Shown: positions 44,298-56,835, counted from the stretch's first letter. The stretch: 64,000 bases of DNA from Tricholomella constricta (GCA_013368375.1 JAACJP010000027.1:434001-498000); one strand, 5' to 3'. Notes: generated by a model from the sequence alone, not told the origin. Translations and numbers: made by a program.

Positions 44298-47014
44298 CTA
44301 AGCCTGACTAACAGGCTCGTATCCACCTCGACTCCCACTGGCCCTGCCCAAGCCAAAGCCCATGAACAAGCTCTTCCTCCCCCCCTTTCTAGCCACACCA
44401 CCAGCCAACCCCTCCTCGTCCTCATCCTGTTCTCTCCTCCTCTTCGCCTCCCGGAATCCCTCCAACGGCACATCATACAATTTATCATACTCCACCCCCA
44501 GCTCCCTCCCCGCCGACCAAAAGTCTTTACAATTCCCCACAATCCCCAAATCAAACGGATTGCTCGCCTTGCCCGCTCTTGCGAGCCCATCCACCGCCTT
44601 CCCCTTCGTGAACCGGTCAAACCCAAGCAAGTTCATGAGGAACCCGCTCCCGCACCCCGCACACACGCCCGCATGCCGATGCACCACCGGCCCACCAGGG
44701 GTATCTGCTCCATTCACCAGCGCGGTGTCCTCCGTGTCCACGCCGGGCACAATGCTGCTGCCACTGCCCGTGCGGTGGTTCTGGTGGCGGTGCCCCATCT
44801 GCCCGGCGAGGCTCTGCCCACCGCGCCCGCCCATGTAGCCGTACCGTCCGAGGTTGGAAACTTCCAGAGTCGTCATCTGGCGTGCGATTTGCCAGAGCTG
44901 CGAGGCGAGGAGGACAATGGTCCAGGAGAGCTGGAGTGTTGCCCAGGCGGCGACAGCCACGAGGAACGTGTCGTAGGCTGCGAGGGCACAGAGTTCGGCA
45001 GGGAGTAGGCAAGAAGGAGAGATGTCAGAGGGAGCGGAGGATACCGTGATACTGGAGAAGACTGCGAAGGACTCAGAATGGTTATCACAGACGTAAAGTG
45101 GGGTGTAAACATACAGGCAAAAGTCAAGTAATCGAAAAGGATGATGCCCACGACTAGGGTGGTGACGAATAGGACAAACTGGCGATGATTGTTGGCGCCC
45201 ACTGATAAAACGAGTGTCAGAGGATATTCTCGGATTGACCACCGGCAAAAAAGCCTCACCGCAATTCCACACCCAAGGACAATGGCTGTTAAAAATCTTG
45301 TCAGAAAATATCATCTCATTCCAGCATGAAAACAACGCACTGGTCACTGCGCGCTATGCACTTATCGCAGACGCGACAGTGCTTTGATCGTAATGGTTTA
45401 CGAGCCTAGAAGGCATAAGGTGAGGGTAAGCATACTTCCAGATGGCGTTGAGAACATACCATGCATTGAATGCAGAATGTTTGGCCGTTGAGGCGTCCTT
45501 CTGACGCTAGGTCTTCGATAATCTGTGATAAAATCTTTATAAGAACATCCTACTGAAATCCCAACAGATCTACTGACAGATTTAAGCTCTCCGTCGCTTG
45601 CGGGTCTTGGACATGTTCCAGGATCCAAGGTGACAGCGCGGAAGAAGTTGTAGGCACACAGGCCGACAGTCAGCGCGAACGAGAGGTGTGTAAACGAATG
45701 GGATTGCGTTTCTGCAGGTACGTTAGAATCTGCGGTCATAGGATCCAATACACACCCACGTTGCACAAGGCGCGTAAACCAGCAGAACAGCACCCATATC
45801 ATCGAACCACTGATGATCCCGGCGAAATAGGGCGTGGTGTTCACACTCTCGGTATATGTGGAATTGTTGAGTAGGACGCGTGTTACAATCTACAGAAAGT
45901 TAGTCGACCTGAGGGGATAAGGGCGAGACGTCGACATACGTGATGCATCCCGAAAAACTCTGCAAGAGCAAGAAGCATGCCGGTATACCATGGCAAAATT
46001 GTTAAAGTCATAAACATGAGATAGAAAAATATTGTGGGGAGCATGAAGATGGCTATCTTCGTGTTGCGCTTGAGACGACCATTGAGTAACAGATAGCAAA
46101 GCATATCAATTCTAGTACTCACATCACTTAACGGTTTCCCGCGTTTAATACCATGCTCGTTCATACCACCCTCCTCCAAAGCCCTTTTCCATGCTCCGAG
46201 GCTTTTGAGTTCCACTGCCATATCTCTGGGAGTCCGATCCTCCGTGTCCTTCGCAGTAAGGTCGGCACCTTTTTCGATCAACTTGCGTATGATCATCCTA
46301 TTCCCCCGCACCACAGCCCAATGCAGCGGCGACAGTCCTGCATCGTCCTTCGCATTGGGGTCGGCACCGTGCTTCAAGAGTAATTCCACGGACAGCCCAT
46401 CACCTTGGTAAGCCGCCCACATCAGAGAAGTATGTCCCTGGGAGTCACGCGAGTCCACGTTGATGGGCTGGTGCAACAAGTAGAGCAGCGGCATAATGGA
46501 CGATGAATGCGTGACGAGGTGCAAAGAGTTGTAGCCCTGTGAATCTGCGATGGTGGGGTCCGCGTTGTGTGAAATGAGCAATTGAATGACGTAGAGGTAA
46601 CCGTTGCGCGCCGCCCACTGCATCGGTGTCGCTACGAGGTCGCCGCCTAGTGCGTCGACCTCAGCTCCCTGTTCCAACAAATATCTGCACGCCGGGAGAT
46701 GGGCGTTGATAGCTGCCCAATGAAGCGGTGTAATGTTCTGGTCGTCACGGTCCGTCGCCTGAGCCCGTCCGGATTCGATGAGCTCGCGGATGAGGCCAAC
46801 GTCGCCCCTCTGAGCGGCGACGAATATGTTCACCTTAAAGCTTGCAAAATTAGTTTCCAGAACCACTGTCATGATAGGCGCTCCTTACGTCTGTCGGGCT
46901 CTGCTGATCCTGGCCCTGTGAGAACGTCAAGTTAGTCGCCATTGCTGATTCTGTAGTGACCAGCGAGGTCGACGGCTCAGATTTGGCGTGCACAAGAGCT
47001 AACGGGTCCTCCAT
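44298..47014 (-). CDS. AKR1: Ankyrin-repeat DHHC palmitoyltransferase, AKR1 type
   Basis: Exon 1 is 47,014-46,889, exon 2 starts at 46,833, and the stop is at 44,298. The start was chosen because it is the first ATG in frame. The protein S-acylates substrates at Golgi/endosomal membranes. About six ankyrin repeats ('DQNITPLHWAAINAHLPACR', 'GHTSLMWAAYQGDGLSVELL', 'GLSPLHWAVVRGNRMIIRKL') are followed by four or more membrane helices. The Cys-rich domain ('RKPLRSKHCRVCDKCIAR') is split by an intron exactly inside the active-site motif; splicing gives Asp-His-His-Cys followed by 'PWVWNCVGANNHRQF'. The Gly/His-rich tail contains 'NPFDLGIVGNCKDFW', the conserved NPxDxGxxxNxxDF motif of AKR1-like enzymes. 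No break was seen. Confidence 0.92.
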
Positions 47015-48000
47015 GGTGCTGGGAGGAAAGAGGTTTGACCGATTTCTGTCAACAGCGGGCGATGCAACACTTGCTGACAAATACGCTCGGCGCTGCCACG
47101 ACGCGGCGGTTGCTCCGGATGTTGAAGACCTGCGTCCTTGCCCGGATGGCACTAAGTTCGCCGTAATACTTGATCGTAGGGGACGCTGAGGAACATTTGG
47201 GAGGATCGAGTGGTTAAAACTTATAAAAGTACGAGAGAACCAGTGAGCAAGTAGATTTATTCAACCCCCTCTTATCAGATAAGACTGTACCTGACATCGG
47301 CGTGGCCGGAAAAGAATCACAATGCCCCGCCGCAGCACTCAGGAGTCAGCGCTCAGCGCTCGACGTTCAACAACAACATCTACGCTGGGTAACGACGTAG
47401 TTCATCAATTCCATTACTCCTTAAACGGTACTTTCGGCGCGATTTCTATGAAGCCATGTACCATTGCGCCCGGGTAAACCCTCAGCGCACTTTATCTACT
47501 ACGTCACCGGCTTAATACAAAAGAAAAGCGTTTATCCCTATCGTTCCCTACCTTCATTCAGATGGCCGTGTTCGTGGCAGTTTCATTGGTAGTACGGACA
47601 TATCAGAGCCACCATGCCATTAAAGTACAAATCAACGCGATTGCATGGCTACTGTGGCTTCATGAGATAAAGACTCAGAATAATCATCAAAAGAACAGAG
47701 AGGTTTTACACCTAAAGGTAGGTAGCTATAAATACTAGTATTATTCCAATCGATGCTTATGAATTATGCGTAGTAGTTCCAAAGGTGATCGACTGAATTT
47801 GTAAAAGTAAACCATGAATAGAGAGAGCGCGCGAGTATTGTTGATAAAAACAATCATCAACCTAAATGAGAATAAGAACAGGGTGGGGTGATCAATAAAA
47901 TAGAAACCACCAACGTCTTAGCTGCCTGAGTACGGGCCGCTTTACGAGCGCAGAGCTCAACCTCAGAAAATGTGTCGTGATAGGGAATATGGGGCATGTA
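47015..48000. other. Intergenic region, no gene recognised
   Basis: It holds the AKR1 promoter side (to about 47,400) and the 3' end of the next minus-strand gene. The part 47,600-47,900 is AT-rich. Nothing else was recognised. Confidence 0.45.
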
Positions 48001-49441
48001 TCAAATTGGCCGCCGAGGCATTGCCGAAGGCTGGCTCTCACAATATGCGGGTGGTGTGTCCTCCAGGTCTCCCTGGTACAACAACCCAGCGCCATAGTTC
48101 TGTGAAGATGGGTACGACGTCGACGGGCCCGCGACCGCGATAGTGTGTACAGATTGCATAAGAGGCTGAGAAGACTGAGCTCCCGCGCTCAAGTCCGATT
48201 TCGACGATGCCACCCCACCGTATGCCGACGTTGGCGACGCCTCGTTTGGATCATGCTGCAGCAACAGGCCAGTCGACGAACTGGTGGCATGTGAATTTGA
48301 CTGCGAAGGTTGCGAGCGATGTGAGCGCCCTTTTTCCGACGATGTTCCGCCATGGGTAACGTAGCCATAGCCGTGCGTAATGCTTGGATATGGTGATGGG
48401 CCCGATGTGTGAGAGCGGTCCCCCTGAGCGTCAACAAAATGTTTTGCATCCATTACGGGCGCTGATCCCGAGGCAGCTGTCGTGAAGGGTGTAATGCCTG
48501 TTGGTGGACTCCAGGCTAGATAAATGGTAGAAGTGTGAGAATTGAGAGAAAATGTCATATGAGGTGACATACCTGTGGAATTACTTGAACCTTTGCGCCG
48601 GCGGCGCCAGAGAAGAAGAAGAATAACAAGAAGCAGCAGAATAACTCCTCCGACAACACCTCCAATAATCGCGCCAAGTGGGGCTTTAGATTCTGAAGTG
48701 ATTGCTGGTGCTGCAGAGCCTGTAGGAGTTTCAGAGGCGCCCAATTGCAGATTCGTTGCGGAGGTATTCTGCGTTGTAGTATCGGAAGCGTTGGGATTCT
48801 CCGTAGTTGTCGCTGCCTTCTCACCACTCGATGAAGTCACGGACGAGGAAGTGGTAGGTCTTGTTTCCGGGTTGCTCATGGGCGACGAGGTGCGCGTGTC
48901 GGGATTGGGATTGGAAGGTTGTTTCGTGGGTTCTGACTCGGCCGTTGTTACCACAGTGACGGGGTTTGGCACTGGAGGAGGAGCCGCTTCCACGACTGGT
49001 GTGAACTCGAGGTAGTCTATCCAGAAGAATGCACCTTGCAAAGTGGATGTAATGACAAGAGTGTGTTCCCCGTCTGCGAGGGTGGGAGACCTGAAATACT
49101 CCTTCCTGTATTGCCTGGTTGATATGGCTGTCGCAGAGAATGTCGCTGGGCTGGCGCCGTCTATGCTGTAGGTAGATACGGGACCATCTTTGTAGGTTCC
49201 AGTATCGGAGATAGTTCCATAGACTACAACAGAAGTTCCTATGGTAATGGAAGAATGAGAATCGTCTGCATAAAAACAAATATATGTGAAGCGCACCTGT
49301 GAATTTAAAGGTCGCCCTTGAGCCCGCCGTCCGTGTACCGTGGGTCGTAGAGCCATACTCGCGGTCGCTACCAGCAGTAAACCAAATCCCACTGTACTGT
49401 ATTCTAGGATCCTTGTCGTCGACGGGGACCAGGTTGGCCAT
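48001..49441 (-). CDS. Single-pass membrane protein, beta-sandwich ectodomain, PPxY tail (paralogue A)
   Basis: Start 49,441; the stop is at 48,001. The first intron follows 'RATFKFT' and joins 'GTSVVVYGTI'. A second intron, a multiple of three in length, probably lies near 48,570-48,518. The ectodomain of ~130 residues has the pattern 'DDxDPRIQYSGIW...STTHGT...VYGTI...YSIDG...F-SPTL-DGEHTLVIT...IDYLEF', a galactose-binding-like sandwich widespread in mushroom membrane proteins. A Ser/Thr-rich stalk, a membrane helix ('GAIIGGVVGGVILLLLVILL') and an RRRRK stop-transfer follow. The cytoplasmic tail is His/Ser-rich and contains PPAY near its end. Ligand unknown; a surface sensor is likely. Paralogues B and C lie downstream on the same strand. 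Confidence 0.8.
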
Positions 49442-50940
49442 ATAGGCTTAGAAAGAAGGGCGAAAGGATAGTAAAGAGCGTAGAGGATTTATTGACGGAG
49501 TCGAGTGAGAAGAAAAAAAATAGGTTTCCCCCTCGAAGCAAGGCACTTTGTCTGAACTTTTGATCCCGTTTGATTCCAACACTCGACACTGGTTTCATCG
49601 GAGGTGCCGGCATCAGAAGTGCACTCAATTTGCAATTGGTAAGACTGATACACCACCATTTGAATCGGACGTCAAGCTTTCCAGCCTGATGCATTGATGG
49701 ATGGATGAATGGATGTAATGTTTAGGCTCAGATATCTCGGGATGACCATGAGACTCCATGAGAGGCCTGTCAACAATTATATTCCCCGACGAGAGCATCA
49801 AGATTGACATCACCGTAAATTACACAGTCTTCCGCCAATTAGATCTTCCCAATAAACCTGGGAATGCGACATGAGGCTGTCACTGAATGAAGCGTGACAT
49901 TCAAGGTCGAGCCAAGAGAGCATATAACTGTCCATAAGTATAGCGTCCAAGCACACTTTATGAGCTCTGGAGGTCGGGGGAAAAAACAATCGACCAGGCA
50001 CCTCGCTGCCAAGCGTCGATAAGTTGTGGACCCGTTGCTTGGCATTGTGTTTGCAGATCGCACCGCCACCAAACGCTCCCCTTCCAACCCCTTGCACTTT
50101 CGAAAATCGGTAAATATTTGTTTAACTTGTCTGGGAATCTCGTACTACGGTACTAGTGAGATGTTCGAGAATCATTCAGTGTGGGTGGAGTACCGCCTTC
50201 GCAAAAAACATTTATTTCCCCAACGAGACTTCCGCGGCCGCCTCCGCGTTGCCCAACCTCAGGCTCGCCTTTCTGCTGAATCATTTCACCGAAAATCCCC
50301 AGTGGGCGGTTACATCAGCATCGTAGCTGCTACTTCCATGGGACGCTAGTAAGTGATATAGACATCTATCGATATTACATTGACAATTGAATACATCTCT
50401 TGGAAGTGCGCTAGCGTATGCAACAAGTAGAGAGATCCCATCCGCAAACACAATTACATTACCTTGATACCATTACCGGGGCCCAAGAAATTCCAACCTA
50501 AGGGCAACATATCTTAAGGATCAGTCTATTAGCTGGCCTCGTGTCCGAGTTGATAGTGCTCGTTGGTATGGCGCTGGCGAAGTCCTCTGGACTCCTCTGG
50601 ATGGCTGTGCTTGAGGACGACCGGGTGTAACAGGTATCGAGGTTTTTCCATTCACCACAGAAGGCCTGCAACGAATGGAGCCTCGGCGGAGTGGAAGGAA
50701 TGGAACCTCAACTTAAGGCTGAAGTCTACCCAAAGCGCGTCAAAGAATTTTCAGATAGGCAACAGTCGCAGTGTATCCCAGATTCGCAGACACTAAATCG
50801 CGATATTGAATCGTTGGACCTGAAGGAAGCGCCAGATTCAAGGCGAGAAATCGAATTACAGCGAAAGCGATTGTGTACGTGGCTCTGAAAACAATCGCAT
50901 TGCAGCCTTGTCATCACCGATCTAAAGGCGCTCCTTTCTT
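49442..50940. other. Intergenic region, no gene recognised
   Basis: 1.5 kb with no family match. The first 200 bases are probably the promoter of paralogue A. The rest lies beyond the 3' end of the viperin-like relic and may hold its decayed downstream sequence. Confidence 0.4.
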
Positions 50941-52099
50941 TCAGTCGAAAACACCTCCACGACCCAAGAACTGCGCTTTGTCAAAACCTGCATCCTTCAT
51001 AGCTTCCTGCACACCCGTCTTGATAGTTCAGAAATCTATGAACGCAATACTTTCAGGTCGGCAACACTTGCATTCTGTGCCGGTAAAAAGCCGAACCTCA
51101 TCTTCTCGTCGAGGTTGAGATATGAGTCTCTCATAGCGGCATTGGACTCCGGAACGAGACATTCGAGTCCTTTGTGACGCTCAAGAAAAGCCGCGAACTG
51201 TACATCTGTTATAACCGAACTTCGTGCGTCACGAAGAGAGTATTCTCACTGTCGAGAAGCAGGACCTGAAATACCTATGGTTTATATTGGTGAATCCCAG
51301 TCCTCTGTTAGAAATGCATTGCAAGTACCTTCCATCGAAATGGTGCCAGCTTTCGGATAGAATCCACTATGTCTTCGTCCCAGTTGTGGCTGGTATGGTG
51401 AGTGCGTATCCTGGCTTTCACGACCTGGAAAGCTTACACTGTGATCACCGAATTTATCTTCACCTTGATACCGCGCTGGCGGCACCTAATAACATGATAA
51501 GTGCGTGTCAACTAAGAGCAATCGTGTTTGAGCCCAGGAACTTACCAAGCGACGACCTCGAATACGCGGGCAATGTGGTCCGGCTTCCCGTTCTCTGATC
51601 TGCCCTGCAGGACATTCGTCTCTACCACAAAGCTGTCACAGGAAATGGCCATAACGTCGAGATACTTTCCGTAAGTATCTAACCACGTCTCCGTCATCTT
51701 CGACCCGTTATTGACGACGCTGCATGATTCGAGGCCCAATTCTTCTCATAATAACGGAAGATCTCGCCGATAAACTGAGGCTTGAGAAACGGCTCCCCAC
51801 CGCTGATATTAAGTTTCTTCATACCAGCCGTGGCCAGCATGCTCAACCCCCTCTTCGCATCGTCGACTGAGAGTATTTCCAAATTTTTCGATGTGTGAAA
51901 ACAAAAATCGTATGCATAGTTACGTTTGCTGATAAAACGGCAGGTCAGATCCATCGACAGGCGCCAACATGACCTCTCGCCGATGAGAGAAATAATTTAC
52001 AGACAGAGGGACAAGTTTTTTCTCCGCGGTCGCAAAACCTGGAATGGCAATAGCAATAGTAGTGAGAGGTGAGCGGGCACGGGCGAGCCATTCCGACAT
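50941..52099 (-). pseudogene. Viperin (RSAD2)-like radical SAM enzyme, decayed
   Basis: Minus-strand fragments follow the viperin sequence from end to end: 'PLSVNYFSHR' (~52,000), 'DFCFHTSKN' (~51,900), 'DAKRGLSMLATAGMKKLNIS' then GGEPF (~51,800), 'NNGSKMTETW' and 'YLDVMAISCDSF' (~51,650), 'GIKVKINSV' (~51,450), 'NWDEDIVDSIRKLAPFRWK' (~51,370), '[19 protein letters not shown]' (~51,160) and 'QEAMKDAGFDKAQFLGRGG' (~50,970). Breaks: in the CNYxCxFC iron-sulfur motif the first Cys is Arg (51,922-51,924) and the second is Tyr (51,910-51,912), leaving one ligand; frames shift near 51,740, near 51,220 and again near 51,060. Living viperins make ddhCTP-type chain terminators against viruses. This copy cannot bind the cluster and is a relic. 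Confidence 0.82.
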
Positions 52100-52552
52100 T
52101 TTTGCAGGAGTGCGTTACACTGAGAGATTGGGATCCCATCAAAACCTTTAAAAAGCCTCGAGTCCAGGCGCTACTCCCTCAGGCTGGCGCCGACCTGTAT
52201 GAGGGCGTGGAGGCAGTGTCCAAAAGCGGCAGGTAAAGCAACAGTACAGCATAAGTTAAGTTCATTGAAGCGTCAAGAAGACTCGAGATCTAGTGCTCAT
52301 GACAGATTGACGCCTTTGCACCGTGATTTGAATGGGGAATGGGATGGCTGCGTCCCAGAGCGGCAGACTGAATGACATACCAGCATACGATACATACAGA
52401 CTGTGGGCGAACGTCTTACGCGAATGTAAATGAGTCCACACTTCTGAAAATATTGCCCAAAGGCTGCGGAGATTTCAGGACTTAGATATACGGCAATATA
52501 TCCATTTCAGAACAAGGCTACGCATGACTGAATTTAGCTAAATGTCGCAGTT
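52100..52552. other. Intergenic region, no gene recognised
   Basis: It lies between the start of the viperin relic and the 3' end of paralogue B. Nothing recognised. Confidence 0.45.
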
Positions 52553-53741
52553 TCAAGCGTCATAGGCAGGCGGAATATCCCCCCGCGCCTGATCAAGCTC
52601 TGCAGATGTCGTCGCAGACAAGGAATCGTCCCCGATTGCTACTGGACATCCTCGCGTTTGGTTGGGCGTCGTTTGTTTATTTAGAATAACATCATCGCCG
52701 GGATAATGTCCGGTTGGTTGTAAGTGGGAAGATGGCACTTCAATGGCTGAAGTATTCTGGTTGCGAGATCGAGGAAGCGGTATACTTCGGTTGCTTCGTT
52801 CTGGATAGGCATAGGCGCGGGTATCGGCATGTGGATAATTATCTTCGCCAAGCATGACAATCTGCGCTTCGCGGTCTTCATCGAAGGCGGTATTGTACGC
52901 TTGTGAGTCTGCGCGGCGTCTCAACCTCCTGCGGGCTAAGATACGGCATGGGAAGATGATCAGTGTATATTTATGCGGACACTGTATGATTTTACCAATT
53001 TGCAGCCGTCGGAATTCAAGAAAATCTAATGTAAGGTCTTCATCCCTCGAAGCCGAGCGCTTGAGTCGGGCACGCCTGCGAATGCTTATGCTTACTATGC
53101 AAACGAGAAACAACAGCAGACCAAAACTGCCCATCACGAATCCTCTGAGTAGGTCATAGGAGGGCATGTATGAGTAAGGTCCACCAGTACCGGCGGGTAT
53201 GGGAAGTAGGATCGACCAGAAGGAGGATTCACCAGTACCGGCAGGTCCCGACGTTGATGGGCGTTCAGTGCTGCTGATGAGCTGCAGGTAATCTAGCCTG
53301 AACATATTCCGACCAGGAAGTGTGTTCTCGATCACAAGAGTATGCTCTTTCCCCTCGCCCTCTTCCAGAGTCGGCGACTGGAAAAACAATTGCCTGTAGA
53401 TTACACCGCGCATTGGCGTGCCTTTAAAAGACGAGGGGGCTGAGCCATCGATGCTGTATTCCGTAATTGGCGCAAAAGAAGGATGCCCATTGTTGTTTTC
53501 ACGACCAATTGTCCCATACACAGCAATCGATGATCCTGGTGCAAGAACGGAGTATGAGCGAGGCTTCGAGTGGACTTTGGGCGAAAGTACGACCATTGAA
53601 TTTGATCGTGGCTCGAGAGCCTGCACTTGCTGTCCCGTGAGTTGTAGAATTGTACTCCGACCCAACGCCCCCGCGTTCCCAGAATCCAGTATAGGCGATG
53701 CGTGGGTTTACGTCGTCAATGATAATCGTGTCTGAGGCCAT
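52553..53741 (-). CDS. Single-pass membrane protein of the same family (paralogue B)
   Basis: Start 53,741, stop 52,553. The first exon encodes 'DDVNPRIAYTGFW' and 'YNSTTHGTASAGSRATIKF', with an intron at the same position as in paralogue A, followed by 'SSIAVYGTIGRENNNGHPSF', 'EYSIDGSAPSSFKGT', 'LFFQSPTLEEG' and 'EHTLVIENTL'. The stalk is short and Gly/Pro-rich. The membrane helix ('GFVMGSFGLLLFLVCIVSIS') is followed by IRRRARLKR. A likely intron interrupts the tail near 52,990-52,930. The tail ends GDIPPAYDA, again with PPxY. A surface receptor with a ubiquitin-ligase docking motif is a fair inference. The start is set by conservation with A and C. Confidence 0.78.
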
Positions 53742-55006
53742 CGTGTTTCGATGACGGAACTACGAATGAATAAATGTACCGGGTCGAAGAAGTAGAAGTG
53801 AATGGTGAGGGCTGATGGGAGTCAAAGGCTTTAAGAAAAAAGATGATCAAGGTCTCCTGACTCATGAAGCTGCAGGCAGTGACAGTTCCCCCTGCGAAAC
53901 ACGCCGTCAGTGTGCATTCCCCGGCGAGAACGTGAGAAGTGACATCTCAGATAACGACAAACCCCATGCGGGCACAAGTAACGTAGTACAACAAATTCTA
54001 AAATAAGTCCATGTCAGTGAAAAAGAATTATGAAGTGCGGTGACGCGTATCCGTGTATGGCCGGCGGAGAGTCCTCCGCTTGAGCATATTATTGACATGT
54101 TGAGCGTGTCGCCACAAGGGACAACAGATCCATATTCGAACGGTGCCGCGAAGAGCCTGATTGGGTATTGGGGCTGGAGGGGCCACTCTTGCTGCTGGAC
54201 ACGTTTGACTGTGTGACGTCCGTTTTAGTTGACATACTATATGCCTCCCTTTTCCCCTTACTACCCGACTTCATTAGATTTCTTGTTTAAGAAGAAAGAA
54301 AGAAATACGCGCAAAATCGCTTCTGTCTTGGAGCAGTGTCCCATCCGAACTCCCCTCCGAAAGACAAGAGACGCAGTATAGCGACGATAGCGCTGAGCAG
54401 TCGCAATCCCATGATAGTACCCACAATAGCGCCCGCAATCACCTCTTTAGCAACTGATAATGCCAGTAGCCGCCCCCACTTGTTTGCAATGCTCGGGTTC
54501 GAGCGCACCTGCCAGTCACAAACAACAAAAGCAATAAGATACAATAGCTTTCGAAACGTCGACATCCAAAAAGATTCAAGTTATTGCTGATAAAGCTCAA
54601 CAGGAATAATGGAACGGCGACGTACGTTGTGCAATTCAGATGTACTTGATAAACGCGCGTAAATTCTACTTGGTCGGAAGGCGCAGTTACAACTGTTCCC
54701 AAAAATTGAGACAGTACTCTTTCATGGACATTTGTGCGCACCAACATCAGAATTTTGGCAGCCCATCTGTCCAATGACAGTGTACATGTGATAGGAGGGA
54801 TGTGGCGGAAGTGCGAGTATGATATTAGTGGACAGAAATACAGAAAGGAGCGGTGGGTGTATAAGGATAAAATTGTCAAGTCCGGAAAAAGAAGCTTAAG
54901 CGAGTATAATTACGAATAAAAGGCGAGTGCTTTGAGATGCACGCGGGGTTTCAGCGTGTGTAGTCTGGTAGAGGTATTTAATTGACCTCAATAACTGGGG
55001 GGGTCT
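53742..55006. other. Intergenic region with a possible membrane-protein remnant
   Basis: On the minus strand, 54,879-54,089 shows hydrophobic stretches (for example 'IVGTIMGLRLLSAIVAILRL' near 54,380) and then a Ser-rich tail with several splice-like sites. It may be part of a fungal seven-helix protein or its relic. I could not join it into a sensible gene. Confidence 0.3.
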
Positions 55007-56169
55007 TTAGGCCAGTCCCTTCGTATCCGCGAATGTGCCTCCGCGAGTAGTATAGCCAGGTGGAAAGGCCGAATTGAACGGTTGAGAGATAAAAGGACTT
55101 GCGCTCGACGACAACCGGGGCGCGGGGGCACTGTCAGGCATGCCTTGGAAAGGAGAAACACGAGACAGCGTCGAAGGCCGCGAGTTCCATGGCCAACCTG
55201 TTTTTGTGTCATATTTGAATGAGTCTGTAATCTACACGGGAAGAAGCAAGACACCCACGAGATTTTGATTCCAAGTTCGTTCCAAAATCCGACGAGGAAG
55301 ATGTCTGTTTCAGCCTCTTGGACTGGCGTGAGAGGCATCGTAGGAGAAAGACGATCATCACGACCAAAAGGAGTGCAACAAAGCTTCCAACCGCAATAGC
55401 AGCTATCACACCATTGGATAAGCCAGGCGACTCAGTATTGTTGGGTGGAGAGGGTGCTTGAGAAGTATTGTTGGGCTGCGAGGTAGGTTGAGGGATGGCC
55501 TGTGTGGAGGACTGGAGGGCCGAATAAGTGGACAGCCCGGGAGACAGTTGAGGGGGAAGCTGGGAAGAAGACTGAGTGTCAGGATCATGCCCAGGTTGAG
55601 AGGAAATCTGGGTAGAGGACTGGGGGGGATGTGTGGATAGCTGGGGAAGCAGTTGAGGGGGAAGCTGGGGAGAAGGCTTGACGTCGTCATGCCAGATCCG
55701 AGCATAATCAAACCGCAATAAATTCTTGTTTGCTGTGGTGTAGGTGATCACCAGAGTGTGCTGCTCATTCCCCGCGAGCCTTCGGGACGTATAGAACAGC
55801 TGTTTATAGAGAATGACGCTACCAATTGCGCCAACAAATACGGTAGTTGTGTTCGGGTCTCCATCGAGTGTGTATGAGGTGATCGCAGCGAGACTTGGAT
55901 CGCCGCTCCCATCATTTCCACGTCCTATGGTCCCATAGACCTCTATAAACGAGCCTAAATGGAGGCGAGCAAGTTGAAGACATTGTTGATCAGTGGGATA
56001 TTGGAAGCAAGGACTCACCACCTGTGAATGTGATGGTCGCTTGAGCCCCAACTTCGTTTGTGTTGTGTGTCGAATTTTGGAACTCATTTATACTACCGGC
56101 AAGGTGCCAAAGGCCGCCATAATGCACACTGGGGTCAGTGTCATCGATCAGAGTAAAATTTGCCGCCAT
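55007..56169 (-). CDS. Single-pass membrane protein of the same family (paralogue C)
   Basis: Start 56,169 ('MAANFTLIDDTDPSVHYGGL', 'EFQNSTHNTNEVGAQATITF'), first intron at the family position, then 'SFIEVYGTIGRGNDGSGDPS', 'SYTLDGDPNTTT', 'EQHTLVITYTTAN', 'LLRFDYARI'. The stalk is a Gln/Pro/Ser repeat region of ~100 residues ('SPQLPPQLLPQLSTHPPQSS' and like units). The membrane helix ('GVIAAIAVGSFVALLLVVMI') is followed by 'RCLSRQSKRLKQ'. One frame stops at 55,209, but another frame downstream (from ~55,228) encodes 'DSFKYDTKTGWPWNSRPSTL' and a tail with PPGY ending at 55,007. I infer a last intron just before it, whose donor is unsure. If so, all three paralogues keep a PPxY tail. Confidence 0.72.
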
Positions 56170-56835
56170 ATCGTTTGCTCAACCCGAGGATGCTGTCTTT
56201 CGTGAGCGATGCAAAGTTACAAGTCGATAGAAACGATTAAAGGAACGACTCGGAATCGGACACTGGCAGTTTAAAAAACATATTCATTGCAACAATTTGG
56301 ATCTGTATGGCACAGTAATTCCAAGGATCCGTCGTCACGTCCTTTGACATGGGTTTGATGGATGCCCACGGAACAGCACGCTTCGTGCCCACGGTTTAAA
56401 ATGCATGGAAGGACCTCGGGGAGCCGTGCTTTTTATGTCGACGAACGCTGATGGGTGATGCAAGACAGGATCAGAAGTTGGCGACGTTCACCACCTGAGG
56501 CAACATCGTGGAACCTTTTGGAGGAATTTAACATCAGAAAGTGTGGTCATGTCAGCTGAGATCCAAATTATCGCGTTTCAGCCAAAGCATCATAATTTGC
56601 TAGAGAGTTGGCAATGCAGACCTGCGATGAGCGGGAATCATGATGAGTGGGAAGAAAAACGTCAAATTCCCGCTACCTTTAGGTAGTGGGTCTTCTAGTC
56701 GTTTCAAAATCGATTTTTGGCTGTAGATTGTAAGATCGGGTTGTGGGAAAATGTGGAGAATTTTTAGCTCCACTTGCTCCACTTTGCGTGATCGAACCAC
56801 AACTTTGGGTCTCATTATATCATTTTTCGCACTAC

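Noticed and set aside
44136..45008. 290-codon open frame on the plus strand
   Set aside because: It is the opposite strand of the GC-rich AKR1-like gene; the minus strand has the ankyrin and DHHC evidence.
54089..54879. Possible seven-helix membrane protein on the minus strand
   Set aside because: Hydrophobic stretches occur in several frames, but no exon chain gives a sensible protein. It is described only as intergenic content.
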